Assembly (NCBI GenBank): GCA_016218545.1
Contig: JACRDQ010000018.1
Location: 1-64,000 of the forward strand
DNA from: Elusimicrobiota bacterium
GTDB lineage: Bacteria; Elusimicrobiota; Elusimicrobia; UBA1565; UBA9628
Length of the DNA stretch: 64,000 bases
Reading direction: 5' to 3'
Made by a program: the position numbers and the translations under genes. Every line of letters begins with the position of its first letter. The first letter of the stretch is position 1. Of the stretch, positions 32,400-39,479 are shown piece after piece. Below the pieces are notes generated by a model, which was not told the DNA's origin, searched no databases, and was given only the letters and a program-made list of their open reading frames with translations.

Positions 32400-34336
32400 G
32401 GCCCAGCCCTCCTGGCAGCCGAGGCGGCCAAGCCCGCGAGTTCCCGGTCCTCGGGTGCTAGGCCCGAAGCCTTGGCCAGGGCCTCGGCCGCAGGCCGCCA
32501 CCGGGCCTGGTTCCAATAGACCGCGCCGAGGTTGCGCCAGGCCTTGAGATGTCCCGGGTCGAGTTCGCAGACTGCGGCATAAGCGGCCTCGGCCGAGACC
32601 CAGTCCTTGCGCTGGACAGCGTCGAACCCGAGGACCTCGAGCTGGCGGCCGACCACCGGCTTGAGCCACGGGACATCAGGGCCCAGGGACCTGGCCAGGC
32701 TGAGCTCGGACATGGCCTGCAGGGTCTTGCCTTGCGCAGCCAGCCTGGCGGCCGTCATGACCGGGTAGAGGGCGACGAGGGCCCGGTGCCGGTAGTGCCT
32801 CTCGAGGAGCGGCTCGGAGTACCTCAGGGAGTAGAAATCCCACGGGTCCGGAGGGAGAAGGCCTCCGGACCGCGCCGGCTTCCGCAGGAGCCCGACCGGA
32901 GCGAGCGCATACCCGGGCAGGAGAGCGTCCTTGAGCGTGCTGTAGAAGAGAGCGCCGGCCTCCGCCAGAGGAGTCTCGACCGCGAGCCTGCGGCCTTCCT
33001 TGTCAGCCCTGGACAGCCCCCTGAAATCCGGGCCGTACGGGCTCCGGAACACCAAGCCGCCCCGGTCCGCCAATCTGAGGTCGGGCCGCATGGCCTGCGC
33101 CTGGGTCAGATAAGCCAGGGAATAGAAGGTGTCGTCTCCTCCGTCCATGAACAGGCTGGCCTTCTCCGGCAGGGTCTTGAGGATGTTCCGGCCGTAGTCA
33201 TAGGCGGCCAGGTCCCAGCGCATGGACCAGGACCGCAAGCCCAGGCCCGCGCTCACCAGGGGAACGGCCAGGAGCGCTGCGGCAGCCCTGGGCGAAAGCT
33301 CGGACAGCGTCTGCAGGCCGCAAGCCACGAGGAAGGCGGCTCCCACCCAGGAGGCGAGGAAGAAACGCTCCAGGGCGTAAGAGGTCTGGCTGTCGAAAGG
33401 GGGATTGCCGAGGAAGAGGAAGAACGGACCTGCCAGGACCGCCAGCAGGACCGGGAAACCCAGGGTCACGGGCGTCGCCAGCCTGCGCCACCCTGCCAGG
33501 CCGATGAGGGCCAGGGCCGAGGCTGGAGCGCCTAGCTCCTTGAAGGTGAAGCCCAGATACCTGGGGACCTGGGACCAGCGCGAGGCCGAGGCGCCCCCAT
33601 CGACCGTGAGCGCGAAGGAGCCGTAGTCCTTGCGCAGGAGCACGGCAATGAAGCGCTCGATCGTGGTCGGGTCGCCCCAATCCAAGGGCGGGTCAGCCAG
33701 GGACCTGATGGGAAGATAGAGGTAGCAGGCCATGCCGCAGCACCCGAGGATGAGGCCGGCAGCCAGACCGGGCCAGAGCTTGGTCCCTGAAGGCCTCCGC
33801 TGCCAAGCCTGCCAGAGCACCGCGGGCAGGGCCAGGACCAGGGTGTGGTGGTTGGCCAGGCCCAGGCCCAGGCACAGTCCCACGGCCGCGGCAGGCCGCG
33901 GCTCCCAGAGCCTGTCAGGGAAGCGGCAGACGACCCAGGCGGCGGCGGAGAGCGCGAGGAGATGGAGGCCGAAGACCTCGGTCACCGAGGAGGAGTGGCG
34001 CCAGAGCCCGCAGAGCCCGAGGAACAGGACCGCGCCGATGCGGCTGAGCCGGGAGAGGCCGGCCAGCCTGAGAGCGGAGGCCAGGACCGCGAGGCAAGCC
34101 GCGGTCAGCACCGCGGTCAGGAGATTGGTCCTGTACGCCCAGCCGCCCCAGGGGAAGGCCGACCCGAAGGCCTTGGCCAGGAGGGCGTGGAGGGGATAGC
34201 CTGGTGCGTGCGCCACCGAGAGGTTCGCTCCGGCTGCGGCGAGCTCTCCGGAATCGCCGAACGTGATGCCCGGCGCCATGCCGGAGACGTCCAAGAGGAG
34301 GAACGCCAGGAAGAGGAGGAGTGGCTCGAGGCGCAT
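32396..34336 (-). CDS. DUF2723 membrane protein, paralogue of the downstream gene
   Basis: A 646-residue protein with the same plan. The first helix is followed by 'GITFGDSGELAAAGANLSVA', 'HAPGYPLHALLAKAFGSAFP', about ten membrane helices, a soluble segment, and a C-terminal TPR-like region ('AEAAYAAVCELDPGHLKAWR', 'NLGAVYWNQARWRPAAEALA'). I chose the ATG at 34336 because the hydrophobic first helix ('LEPLLLFLAFLLLDVSG') begins there. The frame is open for 37 more codons upstream but with an atypical Arg/Ser-rich reading. It is translationally coupled to the second copy, and the two are diverged in sequence, so this is an old tandem duplication. Confidence 0.82.
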   Translation of the reverse strand: MRLEPLLLFLAFLLLDVSGMAPGITFGDSGELAAAGANLSVAHAPGYPLHALLAKAFGSAFPWGGWAYRTNLLTAVLTAACLAVLASALRLAGLSRLSRIGAVLFLGLCGLWRHSSSVTEVFGLHLLALSAAAWVVCRFPDRLWEPRPAAAVGLCLGLGLANHHTLVLALPAVLWQAWQRRPSGTKLWPGLAAGLILGCCGMACYLYLPIRSLADPPLDWGDPTTIERFIAVLLRKDYGSFALTVDGGASASRWSQVPRYLGFTFKELGAPASALALIGLAGWRRLATPVTLGFPVLLAVLAGPFFLFLGNPPFDSQTSYALERFFLASWVGAAFLVACGLQTLSELSPRAAAALLAVPLVSAGLGLRSWSMRWDLAAYDYGRNILKTLPEKASLFMDGGDDTFYSLAYLTQAQAMRPDLRLADRGGLVFRSPYGPDFRGLSRADKEGRRLAVETPLAEAGALFYSTLKDALLPGYALAPVGLLRKPARSGGLLPPDPWDFYSLRYSEPLLERHYRHRALVALYPVMTAARLAAQGKTLQAMSELSLARSLGPDVPWLKPVVGRQLEVLGFDAVQRKDWVSAEAAYAAVCELDPGHLKAWRNLGAVYWNQARWRPAAEALAKASGLAPEDRELAGLAASAARRAGP

Positions 34337-34379
34337 CGGTTCCCGGGACAGCGTGCTTACGGGGCCAATGCTACCATAT

Positions 34380-34790
34380 CTACTTGCGGGACAAGTTCCT
34401 GCTGATGAACTCGCTCTCGAGATCCACGATGCGCTCGCTCTCCTCATCCGTCAGGAAGTCCGGGGACCAGGGGTTCTTCTTGGCGTCCCACTTGGGCTTC
34501 TGTTGAGGCGGGGGGACCGTGTGATACAGGGCCACGAACTTGCGGGTGTTCTTGAACCGGACGATGGTCTGCTCGACGCAGGACTTCTTCGCGATGGCGG
34601 TCTTGAGCAGCTGCTGCGCGTCCTCGTAGAGGCTGGGGAAGATGTCGAGGTCCTTCTGCTGGACTCCGCACCCCTTGAGGAAAGCGGCCTCCGGGGCCGT
34701 CAGCTCCAAGGCAGGGGCAGGGACGAGTTCATCCTGGGCCAGGACCGGAAAGGCGAGGCAAAGGGCAGCGACGCTGATAAGGGTCTTCAT
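34380..34790 (-). CDS. Small secreted protein of unknown function
   Basis: The 136 residues begin with a clear signal peptide ('MKTLISVAALCLAFPVLA'). The mature part is charged and helical with two cysteines ('FLKGCGVQQKDLDIFPSLYE', 'AIAKKSCVEQTIVRFKNTRK'), which could form a disulfide, and ends 'DLESEFISRNLSRK'. I do not recognise the family. AGGAGG precedes the ATG at the ideal distance, and a good promoter lies upstream. It is 43 bases upstream of the first DUF2723 gene on the same strand and may lead that operon. Confidence 0.7.
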   Translation of the reverse strand: MKTLISVAALCLAFPVLAQDELVPAPALELTAPEAAFLKGCGVQQKDLDIFPSLYEDAQQLLKTAIAKKSCVEQTIVRFKNTRKFVALYHTVPPPQQKPKWDAKKNPWSPDFLTDEESERIVDLESEFISRNLSRK

Positions 34791-34808
34791 AGTGCCTCCT
34801 GCAAAACC

Positions 34809-34837
34809 AGTATAACACCGGTTCCTTGACAAATCAA
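34809..34837 (-). promoter_or_regulatory. Promoter of the small secreted protein gene
   Basis: On the minus strand a -35 TTGATT (34837 to 34832), a 17-base spacer and a -10 TATACT (34814 to 34809) precede the AGGAGG and ATG at 34790. This is one of the few sites in the window with a credible -35. Confidence 0.6.
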
Positions 34838-34838
34838 G

Positions 34839-34844
34839 TATAAT
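34839..34844 (+). promoter_or_regulatory. -10 element of the TPR-protein gene
   Basis: TATAAT ends ten positions before the ATG at 34854, giving a leader of about three bases and no room for a Shine-Dalgarno upstream of +1. The nearby TTGACA (34826-34831) is only seven bases away and is not a usable -35 for this site. Confidence 0.45.
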
Positions 34845-34853
34845 CCGGCGGAG

Positions 34854-36383
34854 ATGTTCCGAACCCTTTGCGCCGCGCTCTTGCTGGCCTGGCCGTGCGC
34901 CGCCATCGAGCCCGCGGAGACGATCGACCTCAGCGCGATCCTCGACGCGGCCATGGTGCCGCCCCGCGAGAAGGCGCTCTATGCGCCGATCCTCGACGGC
35001 GCCATGAAGGAGCTCCAGGCCCTGCAGGACAAGACCAAGATCCAGGAGACCATCGACGCCATCGTAGAGCGCGAAGCCGCCACCATCGACGAGAAGAGGC
35101 GCAAGCACTTCGCTACCCGCCTGACCCTCAGCCTGGGAGGGTTGGCCATCCAGATCGCTCTCCAGGAGGAACGCAAGCCCAAACCTGCCCCTGTCCAGGA
35201 GGTACCCGCGGAGCAGGACGACCCGCCCCCTGCCCCGACCCAGACGCCCGAGGAGAAAGGCCCTCCCACCGCGGCTGACATCAGGAAAGGCGCCAACGAT
35301 TACGTCACGACCTTCTTCCCCGAGAACCGGCTGGGGTGGTTGAACACGGCCGAGGATGCGACCAGGCAGAAGGACCACAAGACCGCGCTCAAGAGCTACA
35401 AGAAGGTCATCGACTTGGGCGGAGGCACGCCCAAGGTCTACACGGGGTACGGGACCGCGGCCTATCACACGGGCGACTTCCTCAAGGCCTCCGAGGCCGC
35501 CCGGGAGGCCCTCGAGCTCGACCCATCTTACCGGCCCGCCGAGGCCCTGGCTGGGCTCTCGGCGCAGCGCCTGCGCTCCGTGTCTCCGTCCGCCAAGCTC
35601 CTGGCCGGCGCAGCCGCGCTCATGGACGGAGCGGCCAGGGACCCCGGGAGCATGGGCCCTGGCGCAGGGCTCCCGGGCCGCGCCGAGCCGGGAAGCGCCC
35701 CGGCCCCGGGAGGGGGCCGTCCCGCCTGGACGCCCCCGACGGGCGCCGGCATCCCGGCCGAGGACGTGCTCAAGGCCGAGGGCCTCGTGGACCAAGCCTC
35801 CGGCGCCCTGGGCCTGGGAGACTATTCCGAGGGAGGGGATCTCGCGGCCAGGGCCGCGGCCACGGACCCTCTCAACCCCCAGGCCTGGACCCTGCGCGCC
35901 GTGGCGGACAGCAACCTGGGACGACACCGGGACGCGGTCTACAACGCGAGCGTGGCGCTCCTGCTCACGCCGGGCAACACCACGGCCCTGCAGATGCGCT
36001 CCTGGTCGTTCAACAAGACGGGCAGGTACCGGGAGGCGCTCAGGGACGCGGACATCACCGTGGTCCGGGAGCCCCGCAACCCTTTCCACCACTACAACCG
36101 GGCCTTCGCCCAGGCAGGCCTGGCGGACCGGCCGGGGGCCACCACCTCGCTCAAGAGGGCCTCGGACCTCGACGGACGCTTCGCCCCGACCTACAAGGCC
36201 GCGGTCACGGCGCCCGAGGACGCGGACCTGCTCTTCCTCTTCGACATGATGGGCCCGGGCATGGGCAACGGCACGCCCGTCCCGTCGCCGGGGAGGAGGC
36301 GCCCGCTCCTGTACGGCCTGGCCGGAGCCGGCCTGCTCCTGGCCTTGGCCAGCCTCGCCTTCGTCCTCCGGAGGAGGCGCTGA
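34854..36383 (+). CDS. Exported TPR-repeat protein with C-terminal membrane anchor
   Basis: The 509 residues start with a signal peptide ('MFRTLCAALLLAWPCAA'). A helical region, a Pro-rich linker (about 105-135) and a first TPR pair follow ('LGWLNTAEDATRQKDHKTAL', 'YGTAAYHTGDFLKASEAARE'). A Gly/Pro-rich spacer (about 260-300) then leads to three further TPR units ('DYSEGGDLAARAAATDPLNP', 'GRHRDAVYNASVALLLTPGN', 'GRYREALRDADITVVREPRN'). A final membrane helix ('LLYGLAGAGLLLALASLAFV') with a basic end anchors it. It is probably a periplasmic scaffold, with partners unknown. The following EamA gene overlaps its stop. Confidence 0.75.
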   Translation: MFRTLCAALLLAWPCAAIEPAETIDLSAILDAAMVPPREKALYAPILDGAMKELQALQDKTKIQETIDAIVEREAATIDEKRRKHFATRLTLSLGGLAIQIALQEERKPKPAPVQEVPAEQDDPPPAPTQTPEEKGPPTAADIRKGANDYVTTFFPENRLGWLNTAEDATRQKDHKTALKSYKKVIDLGGGTPKVYTGYGTAAYHTGDFLKASEAAREALELDPSYRPAEALAGLSAQRLRSVSPSAKLLAGAAALMDGAARDPGSMGPGAGLPGRAEPGSAPAPGGGRPAWTPPTGAGIPAEDVLKAEGLVDQASGALGLGDYSEGGDLAARAAATDPLNPQAWTLRAVADSNLGRHRDAVYNASVALLLTPGNTTALQMRSWSFNKTGRYREALRDADITVVREPRNPFHHYNRAFAQAGLADRPGATTSLKRASDLDGRFAPTYKAAVTAPEDADLLFLFDMMGPGMGNGTPVPSPGRRRPLLYGLAGAGLLLALASLAFVLRRRR

Positions 36384-37288
36384 CCGCCGTCCTCCCCGGA
36401 GCCGGGGTCGCGCTGGCAGCGGTCCTGTTCTCCACCGGGGGCGCGGCCATCAAGGCCTGCGGTCTCTCAGGCTGGCAGGTCGCCTGCTACCGGTCCGCGA
36501 TCGCGGGACTCATCCTCGCGGCCGCGTTCCCCGGGGCCTTGCGGCCCAGGTCGTGGAAGGAGCCGCTGGCAGGATTGGCTTACGGCGCCACCATGCTGCT
36601 CTTCGTGCACGCCAACAAGCTGACCACGGCCGCGGACGCCATCTTCCTCCAATCCACGGCCCCGGTCTACGTGTGTCTCCTGGCGCCCTGGCTCCTCGCT
36701 GAGAAGGTCCTGCGCCGGGACCTCATCCTCCTCGCCGCGGTCCTCGGAGGAGCGGGCCTCTGCCTCCTGGGCGGCAGGCCGGCCAGCGTCACCGCGCCGG
36801 ACCCTCTCCTCGGCGACCTGCTGGGACTGGCGTCGGGCGTCACTTGGGCCCTGACCCTGACCGGCCTGAGGTACCTCGCTCGGCCGGAAGGGCCCGCGAC
36901 CGCGGGGGGCCGGAACCCGGCGGTCGCAGCCGCGATCTGGGGCAACATCATGGTCGCGGCCGCGTGCGCTCCCGCGGCCGTGCCCATGGGAGGCCCGGGC
37001 CTGCGGGACCTGCTGATCCTCCTGTACCTGGGCGCGTTCCAGATCGGCTTGGCCTACGCGTGCCTGACCTGGTCCATGCGGCGCACCCGCGCCCTGGAAG
37101 CGGCCCTGCTCCTGCAGCTGGAGCCCACGCTCAACCCGGTGTGGGCGTGGCTGGCGCACGGCGAGGTCCCGGGAGTCCTGGCCGTGGCAGGAGGAGCCGT
37201 CATCCTGGCCTCGGCCCTGGCAGCGACTCTGCTCCGCCGGGATCGGCCTAATCCAGACCGCGGGAACGGCGAACCGCCCACTCCGTGA
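36380..37288 (+). CDS. EamA/DMT-family membrane transporter
   Basis: About 302 residues with ten hydrophobic segments in two EamA repeats. The first begins 'AGVALAAVLFSTGGAAIKAC' and 'YGATMLLFVHANKLTTAADA'; the second contains 'LLILLYLGAFQIGLAYACLT', 'RRTRALEAALLLQLEPTLNP' and 'VWAWLAHGEVPG'. These are drug/metabolite exporters of varied substrate. No ATG or GTG lies at a suitable place. The best start is CTG at 36380, four bases from the GGAGGAGG that ends the TPR gene, giving a 4-base overlap; this is uncertain. The 3' end overlaps the convergent gene by 41 bases. Confidence 0.8.
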   Translation: MTAVLPGAGVALAAVLFSTGGAAIKACGLSGWQVACYRSAIAGLILAAAFPGALRPRSWKEPLAGLAYGATMLLFVHANKLTTAADAIFLQSTAPVYVCLLAPWLLAEKVLRRDLILLAAVLGGAGLCLLGGRPASVTAPDPLLGDLLGLASGVTWALTLTGLRYLARPEGPATAGGRNPAVAAAIWGNIMVAAACAPAAVPMGGPGLRDLLILLYLGAFQIGLAYACLTWSMRRTRALEAALLLQLEPTLNPVWAWLAHGEVPGVLAVAGGAVILASALAATLLRRDRPNPDRGNGEPPTP

Positions 37289-39479
37289 AGAAGAGGATGA
37301 GCGCCAAGCCGAGCCAGTACAAGGAGGCCCACGGGAGATAGCGCCGGTCCACCTGGAACTCCTCGCGGACCGGCGGCAGGCCGGCCAGAAGCTCCTTGGG
37401 GTCTGCGGACTCCAGAGGCACGACCCTCCCGCCCCCGGCGCGGGCGAGCTTGTCGAGGAACTGGCGGTCCATGGGAGGCTGGGACCCGGCAGGCTGCCAG
37501 GAGAAGCGCACCGAGTCCTCGCCCCAGGGCTTGCCGTTCCTGCGCACCGAGGCTCTCAGGCGATGCCCTCCCTCCTTGAGACCGGTGAGCTCGAGCACGA
37601 AGACCCCGGGCTCCTTCTCCCTCGCCCAGACGCTGGTCGCTTTCTCGTCGGGCCCGGTCCAGACCACGCTGAGCTCCAAGCCCGCGGCCGGAGCCGGCCG
37701 GAAGCCTTCGTCGAAGACCCGCAGGGTGAAGACCGCGGGCTCCCTCGGCGGGATGCGGTCCGGAACGGGCGCGAACTTCACCTTGGAGAGGTCGAGACTG
37801 CCCGTGAGGTACTGGACGGTCCTGGTCCAGAAGCGGCCGTAGAATGAAGCGAGCTTCCAATCCCGGGCCGCGCCAAGGCGCCACCGCCAGGTCGAATCCG
37901 TGCTCACGACCAGGACCTTGCCGCGGCCGTAGGGCCGCAGCGCCATGACCGGAAGAGGCTGTCCCGCCCCGGTCTTCTCCCGCGGATGCTGGAGCAGGAC
38001 CGAGGCGCCCTCCTTGACCGACCCGAACCTGGCGTAGCCGAAGAGGGGGGGCAGGCCCTGCCAGGCTGCGCGGGACTGCTCGGCCGTCTCGTAGATGCCC
38101 AGGAGGGGATGGGAGAGGGATGAGGGAGCAGGGTTGAACCGCGAGCGGACGTAGTCCTCGGGCGCGGACGCCAGGGTCACGGGCAGGAGTTCCTCGAGCG
38201 GCGTGCCCTTGTAGCCGCCCGTGGCGAACGCCTGCTCTCCTCCGATGACCAGCAGGGCCCCGCCGTTGGCCACGAAGCCCCTGAGGCCGTCGAGATAGGC
38301 GGGCGGCAGGTTGAACCTCCGCGTGGAGAAGTTCTCCAGGATGAAGAGGTCGAACTGGGAGAGGTTCTGCACGAAGATCTCCTCGGCCGGGAACGGGATG
38401 AGCGAGAGCTCGTGGTCCGGCACGAAGGAGACGGATTCGGGATTGCGCAGGATGACGAAGGAGACCAGCTCGTGGTTCGGGTCCGACTTCATGAACTCCC
38501 GCAGGGAGGCGTAGCCGTAGCTCGGCCTGCCGGAGAGGTACATGATCCGGTATTTCTGGCGGATGACCTCCACCCCGAAGTCCCGGCCGGCCAAGGGCTT
38601 GGAGGAGGAGGCCGTCATCTCAAGCCGGTAGCGCTCCCGGCCCAGGGACTCGGCTTCGGCGGTGAAGCTCGCCGGGAAGACCTCGTAGTCGGAGTCAGCG
38701 CGGAAGCGCCGGCTCTCCACGGGCTTCCACCCGCCCGGGCCTTCCTTGAGGAGGGTGAGCCGCACCGCCTCGCCCTCGAGGCCCGCGGCCTCCACCTGGA
38801 CCTCCACAGGGAACCGGGCATGCAGGAACACGAAGTCCGGGGTCTTGAGCTCGAGGACCGCGGCCCCCCTGCCCCTGCGCCTGGGGCCGACCCCGATGAC
38901 GTCCACCGGGACCCCCAATCTGGCCAGGGCTTTCTCCATGCCGTCGGATTGGGCCGCGTTGCCGTCGGTCAGCAGCCACGCGCGCTCGGGCTTGCGGCCC
39001 GAGGAGCCGGAGGCTTCCGCGGCGTCGAGCAGGGCGTCGGCCGCATGGAACCCGGCGTCCGAGGCCTGCAAGCCCCCGGAGGCCTCAAGGCCTCCCAGGA
39101 CCCGGGCCCGGTCGGAGAGGGAGACCAGGAGGGGCTCGCTCTGCTCCTCGATGGCCGGCCGGTGGCGTCCCAGCCAGGCCGCGGCCGCGGCCAGGCGCGT
39201 GGGACCGCCCGCGGCAGGGCCCGGCCGCGCGGGCGCCTGCATGGAGTGCCCCGAATCCACCAGGACCAGGAGCCTCGGCTTGACGAAGCGGGGTTCGCGC
39301 ACGCTCAGGCCGGGCTTGAGCAGGGCCAGGACCAGGGAAGCCGCGGCGCAGGCCCTCAGGCTCAAGACGAGGGTCCCGACCGAGCGCGAGCGCCACAGAT
39401 GCGCGCAGCTCGCCGCGGCAGCGGCCGCGGCCAGGCCGGCCAGCCCGGCGCCGGCTCCGAACTCCACGCCGAAGTTCAC
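37248..39479 (-). CDS. Membrane protein with degenerate VWA and glutamine-amidotransferase-like domains
   Basis: The 743 residues have two N-terminal membrane helices and a VWA-like domain whose metal motif is degenerate ('VLVDSGHSMQAP', D-S-G-H-S instead of D-x-S-x-S). A beta-rich middle follows, then a class I amidotransferase-like fold around residues 400-560 ('FDLFILENFSTRRFNLPPAY', 'GGALLVIGGEQAFATGGYKG') with no catalytic Cys visible. The protein ends in a membrane helix ('YLPWASLYWLGLALILFFTE'). This is the plan of large Bat-operon companions. The GTG start at 39479 overlaps the upstream stop. Its role is unknown. Confidence 0.78.
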   Translation of the reverse strand: MNFGVEFGAGAGLAGLAAAAAAASCAHLWRSRSVGTLVLSLRACAAASLVLALLKPGLSVREPRFVKPRLLVLVDSGHSMQAPARPGPAAGGPTRLAAAAAWLGRHRPAIEEQSEPLLVSLSDRARVLGGLEASGGLQASDAGFHAADALLDAAEASGSSGRKPERAWLLTDGNAAQSDGMEKALARLGVPVDVIGVGPRRRGRGAAVLELKTPDFVFLHARFPVEVQVEAAGLEGEAVRLTLLKEGPGGWKPVESRRFRADSDYEVFPASFTAEAESLGRERYRLEMTASSSKPLAGRDFGVEVIRQKYRIMYLSGRPSYGYASLREFMKSDPNHELVSFVILRNPESVSFVPDHELSLIPFPAEEIFVQNLSQFDLFILENFSTRRFNLPPAYLDGLRGFVANGGALLVIGGEQAFATGGYKGTPLEELLPVTLASAPEDYVRSRFNPAPSSLSHPLLGIYETAEQSRAAWQGLPPLFGYARFGSVKEGASVLLQHPREKTGAGQPLPVMALRPYGRGKVLVVSTDSTWRWRLGAARDWKLASFYGRFWTRTVQYLTGSLDLSKVKFAPVPDRIPPREPAVFTLRVFDEGFRPAPAAGLELSVVWTGPDEKATSVWAREKEPGVFVLELTGLKEGGHRLRASVRRNGKPWGEDSVRFSWQPAGSQPPMDRQFLDKLARAGGGRVVPLESADPKELLAGLPPVREEFQVDRRYLPWASLYWLGLALILFFTEWAVRRSRGLD

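Noticed and set aside
34826..34844. TTGACA plus TATAAT as a canonical promoter
   Set aside because: The hexamers are only seven bases apart, so they cannot serve the same sigma-70 polymerase; only the -10 was kept.
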